From positions 1 through 43,711 of the forward strand of contig CBDDCL010000003.1 in NCBI GenBank assembly GCA_965226245.1: a DNA stretch of 43,711 nt, read 5' to 3'. The translations under genes were made by a program, and so were the position numbers. This document shows positions 16,722-24,844 of the stretch, in pieces. Source of the stretch: CBDCYS01 sp965226245 (GTDB taxonomy: Bacteria; Acidobacteriota; Terriglobia; Bryobacterales; UBA6623). Under the pieces are notes generated by a model, which saw only the letters and a list, made by a program, of their open reading frames with translations, was not told the DNA's origin and did no database searches. Each line of letters starts with the position of its first letter. Position 1 is the stretch's first letter.

Positions 16722-17450
16722 TTAGGCTACTGGAAAGTTCACCTGGCCCACCAGTAGCCCAGCGCCGCCGCCTTCCAGCACCGCCACCGTATCGGCGTAT
16801 TCCTCAAGCGCCGCTTGGCCCTTCGGCGTCAGGCCGTAGACCCCGCGGGGCGTATCGGCGGGGCGTTCGAACCAGCCATAGTGGTCGGCGCGCATCATGG
16901 CTCCGGCCTTGGCGACGCCGGTGTCCCTGGCGACGATCGCAGCCTTTGCCGCTCCGTTGCGGCGGAGGTGCGCAGCGCAGCGCAGAGCGTCCTGCCGGTA
17001 GGCGGTCATGATCTTGCGGCGGTTCGAGCCGCCCTCGTTCGGATCACCCACCCGGTGCTGGAACTCCCGCAGCAGCCGCCCGATCGCGGGTTTGCGCTTG
17101 CGCGGCCGGTACGGCGCCGGGTCGAGCAGCGCCTCCACGAATGGCGTGGGCTTGAGCCGGACTGTCAACAGCCCGAGTCCGAGCCGGCGGCAGAGCGCCA
17201 GCGCGTCCTGCCGCCGGGCCGTGCGGACGGAAAACGGCGGAATCGCGAGATAGACAGTGTCGGAGAGGCCCTGCCGGGCGATTCCCTGAAAGACCAGCGG
17301 CAGGGAGAAGCCGGTCTTCAACTCGACAATGACGGGCGGTTCCCGGTCGCGGATCGCGACCAGATCGCAGCCGTTGACTTCTCCCTTCACGGCATAGCCT
17401 TGCGCTTCGAGGAAAGCCTTTACCGGGGAATAGAGGGCGTCTTCGCGCAT
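16722..17450 (-). CDS. DUF2161-family protein, PD-(D/E)XK nuclease-like
   Basis: 242 residues from ATG 17450; an ORF extension to 17522 lacks family similarity. The N-terminus (LYSPVKAFLEAQGYAVKGEV, GCDLVAI, PPVIVELKTGFS) shows the order D ... E-x-K expected of a PD-(D/E)XK fold, with the likely metal ligands Asp in GCDL and Glu/Lys in VELK. The middle has AYRQDALRCAAHLRRNG, and the C-terminus resembles a winged helix (RADHYGWFERPADTPRGVYG). Proteins of this family are predicted phosphodiesterases of unknown target. It is not in an operon here. Confidence 0.85.
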   Translation of the reverse strand: MREDALYSPVKAFLEAQGYAVKGEVNGCDLVAIRDREPPVIVELKTGFSLPLVFQGIARQGLSDTVYLAIPPFSVRTARRQDALALCRRLGLGLLTVRLKPTPFVEALLDPAPYRPRKRKPAIGRLLREFQHRVGDPNEGGSNRRKIMTAYRQDALRCAAHLRRNGAAKAAIVARDTGVAKAGAMMRADHYGWFERPADTPRGVYGLTPKGQAALEEYADTVAVLEGGGAGLLVGQVNFPVA

Positions 17451-17689
17451 GGACTGGAATCTACCATGAAGAGTTTGGTATGAAAGCGGAGGGTCGGGGC
17501 CCCGCTTCGAGGCGATTTGCAAACGGCTGAATGCACTGTTGTGAGATAAACACCACTTACCCGCAGCATCGGCGTCGGTTTTCGTGTGTCCGTGTCTTGT
17601 CCCTGCCCACGGGAGAATGACGAAAAGCCCTTAAGGGTTCGACTTGCTCTTCGAACTCAGGACTTAACCCTGCAAGGCGAAGAACTACG

Positions 17690-17945
17690 GCAATCCAGAT
17701 GCGCCCACATCTATGCTGACAAGGTCAACGCTTCCTTCGGTCCGGATGCGCTCACGTCGTTCGATCCCGGCCTCTACAGGCAGCGGAAAATCGGTATCAA
17801 CTTCGACGTCTCCTAAGCCGTCAACGACATGCTCAACCTCGCCGTTGGCACCGAATGGCGTAACGAGCATTTCACGATTGGCCTCGGCCAGCGCAAGTCG
17901 TGGGACTTCGGTCCCTTCTCCCCGGCGCCGCTAAATACGACCCGC
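17690..17945 (+). pseudogene. TonB-dependent receptor relic with in-frame stop
   Basis: One frame reads ADKVNASFGPDALTSFDPG, LYRQRKIGINFDVS, TAA (17814-17816), then AVNDMLNLAVGTEWRNEHFT and IGLGQRKSWDFGPF. This is barrel sequence of a receptor (strand, turn, xxVNDxLNLAxGxEWR) unrelated to the receptor spanning the window ends. About 85 codons survive, without start or C-terminus. The rest of 17523-17689 shows no gene. Confidence 0.6.
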
Positions 17946-17994
17946 AGTTCTCCGGACCGCAACGCAATGCCGGCGGAAAGATCCCCGAGGCGGC

Positions 17995-18082
17995 GCAAGC
18001 GGTCGAAGTGAGTGGATGTCATGGAACGCAGGGCGCTGAGGATTTCTTCAAGTCGATGAAAGCAGGCGGGTTGGGCGGGCAT
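17995..18082 (-). pseudogene. N-terminal relic of a PAxFHRLxEIL family protein (copy 1)
   Basis: Starts MPAQPACFHRLEEILSALRS followed by MTSTHFDRL, which I recall as the N-terminus of a small HTH-like protein family common in acidobacteria. Similarity ends after ~30 residues, inside the antisense of the receptor relic. A related copy lies at 25776-25833. Confidence 0.5.
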
Positions 18083-18114
18083 GGGGGGAGCTCCTGCTCT
18101 ACTACATGTTTGTT

Positions 18115-18152
18115 GGCCCAGAACCAGAGTTCGCGTCATGGGCCGCCATCTG
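18115..18152. repeat. 38-bp perfect inverted repeat, left arm (right arm 18418-18455)
   Basis: GGCCCAGAACCAGAGTTCGC... and its exact complement at 18418-18455 flank a 265-bp centre. Read outward from either arm the DNA encodes GPEPEFASWAAI in the same codons, on the plus strand at the left arm and on the minus strand at the right arm. The copies therefore look like an inverted duplication of a piece of one gene. Confidence 0.8.
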
Positions 18153-18690
18153 GCGGTCCGGATTTCCAGAGGCCCTCGAATCGCGCGCCCGCAACTCGCG
18201 TAGGCGTCTCTAAGTCGTTATTGGGCCGCTGTCTGTGCGGTTTCGAAGCAAGTCGAACTCGTCGTGCGTCCACGACCAGCGCTCGCCGAGATCGTGCTCG
18301 TCCCGGTGTCGTTTCATGCTCAAGATTCTCTTCTGGAGCAACGAGAAATGGCGAGATGAGGCGCCAAATCGGCTGGTGAGGAGGCGTGAACCCGCTGGCG
18401 GCCACTTCATCCCGTCACAGATGGCGGCCCATGACGCGAACTCTGGTTCTGGGCCCACATCCGAAAGGACGACCGAAACCCGGAAAGTTCCGTCGGGGGC
18501 CTCCGGCGGACGCTGTGCGGGCTCTTCATCCCGCTCGAGCAACTGGACAACGCCAATCCGTCGTGCCAGAAATGCCTCCAGTTCCGCAAGAAGGCCCGTT
18601 AACGCGTCCAGGAGCGACGAACGCGGGCCGGGACACCTTTTTCCTACCCTATACCAGCTATCTGAGCCGCAGCGGAGTGGTGACCCACTT
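18153..18690. other. Gene-poor DNA around the inverted duplication
   Basis: Long frames exist on both strands, but none shows a recognisable family. The best minus-strand text is LLQKRILSMKRHRDEHDLGE then RWSWTHDEFDLLRN. I cannot assign it, and it may be several fragments joined. The right arm of the inverted repeat (18418-18455) lies inside. Confidence 0.35.
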
Positions 18691-19236
18691 TCAGCGGGCT
18701 TGGTCGCCTTCGTTTGATGGCTGATCACCCGGCGCTTCGTTTGATGGCTGATCACCCGGCGCTTCGCGCGTCGCCACGGTCTGCTCCTTGTCCTTTATCC
18801 CTTCGTCGTCGACCTTCATGGTTAAATCCGTGATCTGTTCGACGGTCCGCAAGACACCTCGGTAGTTGCTCTTGTGAAGCTTGAACTCGATCGCCCCCTT
18901 CTGCTTACCGCCATCGTCGAAGCTGAGCGTCATGTAGTGCTTGCGCCCTTTGCTGAAAAGTAGAAGCGGCGAAACGAGGATCGCCGCTCCTATGCGGCGG
19001 CCAGACACTCGCGAGTAGAAGATCTCATTCACGGCGGTTGTTGGTATGGAGAAGAACTTTTGCCCTTCCTTCTTCTGGAAGGTGATCGTCTGTGCGTTGA
19101 CAGCTAGCCGCCCTTTCTGGCCCTGCTTCGAGCCAGCGTATGCGGTCCGAAGCTGAACGTTCTTGAAGTCAAACTGGGCTAGAGCGCTTGATGCGAAAAC
19201 GAAAACGATTGCCGCTACGCGGACAAATTGACACAT
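18691..19236 (-). CDS. Secreted hypothetical protein with C-terminal 9-residue tandem repeat
   Basis: 181 residues from ATG 19236, chosen because GGAGG lies 8 bases upstream; the in-frame ATG at 19251 has no site. The signal peptide ends near SALAQ. The mature part is a compact beta-rich domain (KGRLAVNAQTITFQKKEGQK, FSIPTTAVNEIFYSRVSGRR, hydrophobic AAILVSPLLLFSKG, HYMTLSFDDGGKQKGAIEF), resembling a small PH-like or bacterial secreted domain of unknown role. The tail carries EAPGDQPSN twice, encoded by a perfect 27-bp tandem repeat. No partner gene. Confidence 0.7.
   Translation of the reverse strand: MCQFVRVAAIVFVFASSALAQFDFKNVQLRTAYAGSKQGQKGRLAVNAQTITFQKKEGQKFFSIPTTAVNEIFYSRVSGRRIGAAILVSPLLLFSKGRKHYMTLSFDDGGKQKGAIEFKLHKSNYRGVLRTVEQITDLTMKVDDEGIKDKEQTVATREAPGDQPSNEAPGDQPSNEGDQAR
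18708..18761. repeat. Two perfect 27-bp tandem repeats
   Basis: The unit starts CTTCGTTTGATGGCTGATCA and ends CCCGGCG. The two copies (18708-18734 and 18735-18761) are identical and keep the reading frame of the 18691 gene, so the number of copies could vary by slippage without inactivating it. Confidence 0.9.
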
Positions 19237-19332
19237 TGGCACGACCTCCATCTGTGGCTTAGCGGGGGTTGCTTGCCCCCTCCCTCACAGCGAATTGTTC
19301 CAGATCGGTCCAGAGCCGTCAAGGGTCCGCTT

Positions 19333-19567
19333 AGGGTAGCGCCCAGAATCGTGCGAGTGGGGTATCCATTTGACTCAGGTAGCCACAAGATGTTGTGGTC
19401 GCGCGAAAGCATCTACCAAGAAGCGAATCCCGAGGTTACTGCTCTGGCGCGGCGTGGGGCTGCGTAGCGCGTCCGATTCTCGGAGTTGCCGCCCGAAGGC
19501 TGCCACCGCAATGAATTCGCGTGTGGGTCGGCTTGGCGGCCACTCGCACGATTCTGGGCGCTACCCT
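19333..19567. mobile_element. MITE-like element with 28-bp perfect inverted repeats, probably Tn3-derived
   Basis: AGGGTAGCGCCCAGAATCGT... (19333-19360) is exactly complementary to 19540-19567, enclosing 179 bp with no gene. The terminal GGGTAGCGCCCA and the CACGATTCT-type interior match the Tn3-like end at 41281-41301 (18 of 20). This is the structure of Tn3-derived miniature elements that need a transposase supplied elsewhere. It lies between the 18691 gene and the CBASS operon. Confidence 0.75.
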
Positions 19568-19624
19568 CAGTAATCTGGTCGCTACCCTCTGTCAGAGGGT
19601 CGGCGGTAATGAAAGCACGTGTCG

Positions 19625-20293
19625 TCAGCCTCCAGCGAAAGCTGTCTTGGCATCTTCGAAGCGCGTGAACACATCGGGGAGACGCTCGGTGAATGTCATG
19701 TGGCCTTTCGTCTTTCGGTCAGTCCAGTACTCGCCCGTGAGGGTGTTCGGACGGTTGGCCGGGCCGTGCGTCTCCAGAAGCAGTCCACCCAGATGTATTT
19801 CGCTGCGCTTTCCCCGTAAATGCGTTTTTGGCTCGTTGGTGTAGACGCCTGCCACCCGGTACCCCACTTTGCTTCGCGATGGGGTGATGCGTTCCGCGAT
19901 GAACCAAGATTCTGATTCTGGAGTCATTAGGTGCATCTGAAGAGTGGATAGTGTCTGTGCAACGCCCATGTAGCAGATGATGATCGGCACGACGACATTC
20001 GTCGCAGGGTCGATCCAGTCCGATTGCAACTCGACTCTCCAAGTGCCGCGTAGGTCCGGACGCTTCACGAACCAACCGTGGAGCCGGGGCCAGTGCCACA
20101 ACCGGAGTTCAAACGCCGCTCCTAGCACGACAAGAAAACTGACAACCGTCCCAAAAGGCCCCCAATACGCTGAGCTCACCTGCGTCCCCTGAAAGACCAG
20201 GACGAACCACCAAACGAGGGCCGATAGGCCCAAAAAGACGCTGATGTGGAGACGCTCAAGTTTCACGACTAACGCATCCCGACGAAGTTCCAT
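19625..20293 (-). CDS. cap15: Cap15-like CBASS effector (two TM helices plus beta-barrel)
   Basis: 222 residues. Two transmembrane helices lie at the N-terminus (about 16-34, SVFLGLSALVWWFVLVF; and 43-63, WGPFGTVVSFLVVLGAAFEL). A soluble beta-rich domain follows, opening DLRGTWRVELQSDW, with later strands VPIIICYMGVAQTLSTL, ESWFIAERI and LTGEYWTDRKTKGHM. This is the S-2TM-beta layout of Cap15, whose barrel binds a cyclic nucleotide and whose membrane helices oligomerise and damage the inner membrane, stopping phage growth by killing the cell. The ATG at 20293 overlaps the upstream CD-NTase by 25 bp, implying translational coupling. Assignment rests on domain layout and pairing. Confidence 0.82.
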   Translation of the reverse strand: MELRRDALVVKLERLHISVFLGLSALVWWFVLVFQGTQVSSAYWGPFGTVVSFLVVLGAAFELRLWHWPRLHGWFVKRPDLRGTWRVELQSDWIDPATNVVVPIIICYMGVAQTLSTLQMHLMTPESESWFIAERITPSRSKVGYRVAGVYTNEPKTHLRGKRSEIHLGGLLLETHGPANRPNTLTGEYWTDRKTKGHMTFTERLPDVFTRFEDAKTAFAGG

Positions 20294-21189
20294 GCCTCAT
20301 TGATGAAGGTGTGTGCGGCCGCTCTAGTCCAGGGTGGCGAAACACGAAAGAGGTATTTAATGTCGTCGACCTCGCACCAAGACTCACACCTCGCATCGTC
20401 CTTGGTATTGGTCCAGAGATGGATTAGCACCGCCCGAACGCGTGCATACCAGGTCGTCGATCCGATGAAAGCTCTGTTCGGCACGTTCCAGGTCATACAT
20501 TCCAGCAGGTAGCCTGGAATCGCATTTGCTGATGAGGAGCCGGCGTCTTCCATCTCGTTGCGAATCTTCTTGAGAACGCGCACGAGTCCTCTATAGCGGC
20601 GGCTGGTGGCCGTGTTCTTGGAGTTTCCATTCTCGTAGTGCAGAGGCGTTGGAGGCCAGGATTGGACCAAGCGCTCCGGATAATTCTCAATCCGCCTACC
20701 TTGATCTGTCACGAGAGCGACACCAGCCCGATAGTTTCCGCTCTCCCAGTACTGCCGGAACTCGCAGAGCGGTACCACGTCGGCCTCGACGTGATAGGTG
20801 TTCTCCCTGATATTGAATGCCTTATTCCCACGCTTTACGACAGCCCTGCCGAAGTGGTCGACTAGGGCTGCTTCGAGTTCATTCTTGAACTGCGAGAAGG
20901 AGTAACCCGCGTCGCTGATGCCGAAGTCTGCACGAGTTCTCCCTGCTGGGTACTCATCGAGGAAGAAGTCATAGAGCATCACGCCTACGTCCACGTCGCT
21001 GTCCTGGCGAACGTTGACGCGATTGCGGTATGAGCCCTGCGTGAAGACCTTGATGCTTCGCTGGTTCAGCTTTGAGCTTCCTTGAACAGCCTTACGGATA
21101 GCCCTGATGACGTTCTCAGAGCGCTGCTCTTCCGTCTTGCTTGGCGGCCGAGCCCAAAAACTGAAGGCGCTTTCCCAATCTCGTGTCAT
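20269..21189 (-). CDS. CD-NTase (CBASS cyclic oligonucleotide synthase)
   Basis: 306 residues from ATG 21189; upstream open frame to 21288 has no family similarity. The nucleotidyltransferase core is clear: the helix preceding VFTQGSYRNRVNVRQDSDVD contributes GS at residues 52-53, the catalytic pair is Asp65/Asp67, and the third acidic residue is Asp137 in HVEADVVPL. The C-terminal helical lid contains YRGLVRVLKKIRNEME. On phage infection such enzymes make a cyclic di- or trinucleotide. The next gene encodes a Cap15-like membrane effector in a 25-bp overlap, giving a minimal type I (two-gene) CBASS. No Cap2/Cap3 or HORMA/TRIP13 genes are nearby. The nucleotide product cannot be told from the sequence. 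Confidence 0.92.
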   Translation of the reverse strand: MTRDWESAFSFWARPPSKTEEQRSENVIRAIRKAVQGSSKLNQRSIKVFTQGSYRNRVNVRQDSDVDVGVMLYDFFLDEYPAGRTRADFGISDAGYSFSQFKNELEAALVDHFGRAVVKRGNKAFNIRENTYHVEADVVPLCEFRQYWESGNYRAGVALVTDQGRRIENYPERLVQSWPPTPLHYENGNSKNTATSRRYRGLVRVLKKIRNEMEDAGSSSANAIPGYLLECMTWNVPNRAFIGSTTWYARVRAVLIHLWTNTKDDARCESWCEVDDIKYLFRVSPPWTRAAAHTFINEAWNFVGMR

Positions 21190-21407
21190 GGGCCACCCAG
21201 ATTGTAGAACTGAACCGTACCGGGTTCGTGAGAGGCTTAAGTTACTTGAGTCCAGCCGCCGGCATCGAGCGCCGCGTGACGGCCCCACTCTGGTCGGTCA
21301 CCATCTAACTCTCTGTCCAGAGACCAGATCATAAGCGCTGGATCTATCGCCGCGCGCGACTGGCACCCTGGTGCCCGCGTGTTCGAACTCGGGGCCGGCG
21401 TTCACGT
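21190..21407. promoter_or_regulatory. Upstream region of the CBASS operon
   Basis: 218 bp between the stop of the DUF262 gene and the CD-NTase start. It is long enough for a separate promoter, so the operon need not depend on the upstream restriction gene. I could not place a convincing -35/-10 pair. Confidence 0.35.
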
Positions 21408-23762
21408 CTATGCTCCCCTAGCTGCGTCGACCCGTGGCGCGAGCGCACCATAGAGGCGCTGCATGGCGTCGACGGCCCGTTCGATCGCGGCAGGCCACGT
21501 AAGCTTGTCTACCCATCCCCCTCGAACCGAAAAACTAATGCGGCAGGCGCGCTTGTCGTCGAGGCGCTGCCAGGCGAGAGGGCTACCGAACGCCGCCTCG
21601 ACCGCAGCACGCTGTGCGTGGAGGAAGTCGAAAATGGCTTTGTTGTCCGTCGCGACCGGATCGTCGATGTACAACTCCGCGCGAGTTTCATCCTGGAGCA
21701 CAGAGTAGTTCCACCACTGGCCGTGTCGCCGCGTCCCCAGCCAGCTGTACCGGTTGGCGGAGATTCGGGCGTGGAGGTCCGACTGCTCATTGGCGTGCGC
21801 GAGCAGGGCCGTCCAGAACGCCTGCCTCGCCTCATGCCGGTCCGGGCGGTCGACGACCTCGTGGGCTTCGTCGTCCGGGTCTGCGATCGGATCGGGGACG
21901 GGCGGCTTCTCTCCGTCGAGGTCTAGCCGAGATGGGTTCCAGGCCCACTCGGCAAGGCGTATGTACAGCTCCTGCCGCTCAGCCTGCGCCTCCGGTCCGA
22001 ACGTGTCGTAATGCCGGAAAGGGAGCCCCGTCCGCTCCAATAGGCTCCGGAAGCTCGGGTTGCTCTGGTATGCGAGGGGATGCAGGCTTCGGGCCAGCAG
22101 GTTCTCGCTGTTCGACACGTAGGCGTTCCGCTTGGCCTCGTACGAGGCATCGCCAAGGCTCTGGTTGACGCCGCGCTGGAGCAGCACCAAACCACCCAGG
22201 CGATTGCGCTCGGTCTCGAAGTCGCTCGGCTGCGAGTACCACTCCTTGAAACGGTCGTATCGATCGGCCCAGATGTGCTCGATCTCGAACGGCCGGGCGC
22301 GCCCCTGAGAGATGAGATCCTCGAAGTTGGAGGACAGGCCGCACTGCGTGTCGAGCCAGTGCGTCAGGCGCGCCAGGATGTGGCGAACCTGTCGGTAGTT
22401 CTGGTTGTGTAGGCGGAACCAAGGCTCGCGCGCGAAGTTCTCCGGCTGCTCGTCGAGCTGCGCTCGCAGATACTCCGCGAGACTCGCCACGCCACGCCCT
22501 CGCAGTTCCTTCGTCAGGATGAAGAGCGTGTACTTGACCGACGAGTAACTAATCGTGCGGAAGTTCCAGACGCGGCGAGCAAGCCAGATGTCCAGAAAGT
22601 CAGCGACCAGAGCGACCTTCCGGTGGAGTTCTTCCGGGCCGTCATCGGGGCTGAGTGGAGCCAGCAGCGCCTGGGTCTGTAGCGTAAAGCCACGGTCCTC
22701 GTTGTAGCGGACCGACTCCCAGCCTGCCGTCAGCGTGCGCGCGGCGCCCCCGATGGCCAGGGTCTTTCGCGCGTAGAAGTCCAGGTCTCGCGATACGAAC
22801 CGGACGAACGAGTCGGAATCCCCGAGCCCGAGGTGCTCCTTGTGATCCCGCACCCAGCGATGGAACTCCGTGCCAATGCGCTCAAAGTCCTTGTTCTCCG
22901 CTCCCTTCTGGCCCGGACGGATCGTCTCGGCGTGGCGAGCGCGGAGCCAGTTCTTGAAGAAGTCCACGTCTTCGTCATCGCCCAACTCCTTCAGGGCCTG
23001 CATGTGCTGCTTCCAGGTGGTGTTGACCTTGCGCTGATCATCTTCGTGGCGCACGTTGGCGAGCACGTAGCCCTTCAGCATTTCTGGAAGGCTCAGGCTG
23101 AGGCCCCGGTCATTCATGGTCTCGAAGATCGTGTAGGCATCCTCGTCCGAATACGCCTTGATCTCGACGAGATGCACGTTCTCCAGCAGCCAGTCCACGA
23201 AAAACGGCAGGGCGACTCCGGTGGCCTCTTCTGGTAGGTGGTCGGCGATGTTGGCGTACCGCGCGGCGATATTCCGCACCGACTCGCTTGTGCCGTTGGG
23301 ATCTATCGTCTCGCCGTCCATCAACCGCTGCATGACTTCGACGCGGTCCGGCACGTCAAGGTTGAAACTCTTGCGGCCGAACTTCTCGGAGTAGACGAGG
23401 GTCTGAACCTCGACATGCTCGTCTCGGTCGTCCTGGAGGTGGTGCAGGTGGATCAGAAGCAGGGTCAACGTCGTCAGGCGCTGCTGGCCGTCCACAACGA
23501 ACCGCTGGCCACGCTTGTGACTGATGACAATGGAACCGAGGAAATAGTGGCCGTATCCCTCAACCTCGTGGCGCGAGTGGCCAGACTCGTACGAGTCCAG
23601 GAACTTCCCCGTCAGATCGTCGATCAGCTCGCGGACCTGCCGCTCCTGCCAGGCGTACTCACGCTGGTAGAAGTCGATGGCGTATTTGGCCTTGTCGAGC
23701 AGTTCGCGGAGGGTGCGGGCACGTCCGTCGATGGTCTTGGCCTGGGCCTCTGTGGTCGTCAT
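21408..23762 (-). CDS. DUF262-DUF1524-DUF4268 protein, GmrSD/BrxU-like type IV restriction enzyme
   Basis: 784 residues from ATG 23762 (GAGAGGAGG upstream); the longer open frame to 23924 runs into an IS200 remnant. DUF262: IDFYQREYAW (29-39), the DGQQR nucleotide-using motif (91-95) and FETMNDRG (213-220). DUF1524 HNH nuclease: EIEHIWAD (493-500) with the later Asn520 and RLGGLVLL. C-terminal DUF4268: ARQAFWTALLAHAN, YSWLGTRRHGQWWNYSVL, RAELYID. Enzymes of this build cut modified (for example glucosylated or hydroxymethylated) phage DNA using a nucleotide cofactor. All key residues are present, so it is probably active. It is followed 218 bp later by the CBASS operon on the same strand. Confidence 0.9.
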   Translation of the reverse strand: MTTTEAQAKTIDGRARTLRELLDKAKYAIDFYQREYAWQERQVRELIDDLTGKFLDSYESGHSRHEVEGYGHYFLGSIVISHKRGQRFVVDGQQRLTTLTLLLIHLHHLQDDRDEHVEVQTLVYSEKFGRKSFNLDVPDRVEVMQRLMDGETIDPNGTSESVRNIAARYANIADHLPEEATGVALPFFVDWLLENVHLVEIKAYSDEDAYTIFETMNDRGLSLSLPEMLKGYVLANVRHEDDQRKVNTTWKQHMQALKELGDDEDVDFFKNWLRARHAETIRPGQKGAENKDFERIGTEFHRWVRDHKEHLGLGDSDSFVRFVSRDLDFYARKTLAIGGAARTLTAGWESVRYNEDRGFTLQTQALLAPLSPDDGPEELHRKVALVADFLDIWLARRVWNFRTISYSSVKYTLFILTKELRGRGVASLAEYLRAQLDEQPENFAREPWFRLHNQNYRQVRHILARLTHWLDTQCGLSSNFEDLISQGRARPFEIEHIWADRYDRFKEWYSQPSDFETERNRLGGLVLLQRGVNQSLGDASYEAKRNAYVSNSENLLARSLHPLAYQSNPSFRSLLERTGLPFRHYDTFGPEAQAERQELYIRLAEWAWNPSRLDLDGEKPPVPDPIADPDDEAHEVVDRPDRHEARQAFWTALLAHANEQSDLHARISANRYSWLGTRRHGQWWNYSVLQDETRAELYIDDPVATDNKAIFDFLHAQRAAVEAAFGSPLAWQRLDDKRACRISFSVRGGWVDKLTWPAAIERAVDAMQRLYGALAPRVDAARGA

Positions 23763-23884
23763 GCCGGTGCCTCCTCTCCAACGGGCACCCGGTCCCGGAC
23801 GGCCACGATGAACCGCAACGTCATCGCTGCGCCCTCCGGATCCGCATCGCGTTGAACGCCGGCCGGCCCGGCGGCGCCAGGACC

Positions 23885-24055
23885 CTCGATGTCCGCATGC
23901 GCCAGGACGTCGGCCCCGCAGCACCGGCTTACGGTACTTCGTGGTAAATACGAAATGATAGTGCAGTCAATAAACTGTGTGCGATGACTTCCGATACGTG
24001 CTCACCCCGAAATCGTACCGCAAGCCTCCTGAAGGCTTCGCCTAAAGGCGAGGGC
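23885..24055 (-). pseudogene. IS200/IS605 TnpA N-terminal relic with foldback end
   Basis: One frame reads YRKSSHTVY, stop, LHYHFVFTTKYRKPVLRG, the hallmark N-terminus of IS200 transposases. After this it becomes GC-rich unrelated sequence leading to the DUF262 gene. Upstream are foldbacks typical of an IS200 left end (GCCTCCTGAAGGC and CGCCTAAAGGCG, about 24016-24050). It separates the DUF499 cluster from the DUF262 gene. Confidence 0.75.
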
Positions 24056-24171
24056 TTCCACCCTCCCAGAGAATGGAAAGTGAACTGTACGGCAGACCCG
24101 ATAGATAGCGAGCGCTCCTCCTGCTGATTGAGCATGCGGTCTTCTCCTCTGTCCATATCGGACCCTATGCC
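24056..24171 (-). other. Possible start of a third gene of the DUF499 cluster, cut by IS200
   Basis: An ATG at 24156, 13 bp after the DUF499-type stop, opens MDRGEDRMLNQQEERSLSIG SAVQFTFHSLG before the IS200 end. It could be a genuine N-terminus whose remainder was lost. Too little remains to name it. Confidence 0.3.
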
Positions 24172-24684
24172 TCAGCCGTCGAGGATATCCTTCAACGTCT
24201 TGCCGGTTGGCGGTTCGTCCGTCCCCGTTGTGCACTCCGAGAGGATAAACAGGGGGTTGACCGGCGACCACAGTTCCAGGCTTTCGGCGTGTTCCTCGAA
24301 ATACTCCGGATCGGTGGTCACACGCAGTCGCTCGGTCATACCAGAGACCAACAGGCCGTATTCCCGATGTCCCAAGGGCTGGACATCGGTCCCCGGCGGC
24401 ATCACGTCAGATGACCAGATGCCGCCGTAGGAGGTGTCGAGCCGGAAAATCGACGCGACTTCACCGCCCGCTCCGGTCAGCCTCCGGCACACATTGGCGA
24501 GCAGGTTCTTGAGGCCCCTTGCGGGATAGGTGTTCGCGAAGAAGAGCCCCGGATCGAGGTATTCCTCGTTTCCCTTACCGACAATGACTTGGGCTAGATC
24601 CGCCGCAAAGTCGGCCTCGGTAATCGCTCCCCTGAGAACATCTGCACGTGGCCGGCAGGTCTCGAATATCGTTGGGATGATCAT
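24172..24684 (-). pseudogene. DUF499-family ATPase, N-terminus fused to a C-terminal piece; Walker A deleted
   Basis: The first ~85 residues (IPTIFETCRPRADVLRGAIT, EADFAADLAQVIVGKG, DPGLFFANTYPARGLKNLL, ASIFRLDTSYGG) match the start of DUF499 ATPases. These normally continue GGKTHGLI as the nucleotide-binding loop. Here LDTSYGG runs directly into IWSSDVMPPGTD and, later, FILSECTTGTDEPPTGKTLK. The ~900 residues between have been lost in frame, leaving 170 residues. DUF499 ATPases occur with DUF1156 methylases and PLD or helicase proteins in phage-defence clusters. The protein can no longer act as that ATPase. Confidence 0.75.
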
Positions 24685-24837
24685 GGCTTCCGCTCCACTT
24701 GGTTCGCCGCGAGCCTTATTGCGATAGTTTCGGGATTCTCGTCGATGAACCCAGGCCGGTTATCCAGCCCGCGCACATGCTCCTCGTAGCGCGCGACACC
24801 GCTTCGAGAGTGTAATTCATCCGACCGAAGCCAAACA
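24682..24837 (-). pseudogene. C-terminal stub of the gene upstream of DUF499
   Basis: About 51 residues (HSRSGVARYEEHVRGLDNRP, then ENPETIAIRLAANQVERKP) end in TGA overlapping the DUF499 start as ATGA. That tight overlap shows the two were an operon. By position it may be a DUF1156-type methylase, but the residues alone do not prove this. The N-terminal part was replaced by the toxin-antitoxin module whose stop lies at 24845. Confidence 0.5.
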
Positions 24838-24844
24838 CACTAAT

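Noticed and set aside
21190..21300. tRNA-like TTCGAATC-type string upstream of the CD-NTase
   Set aside because: No cloverleaf could be formed by eye and no acceptor stem pairs.
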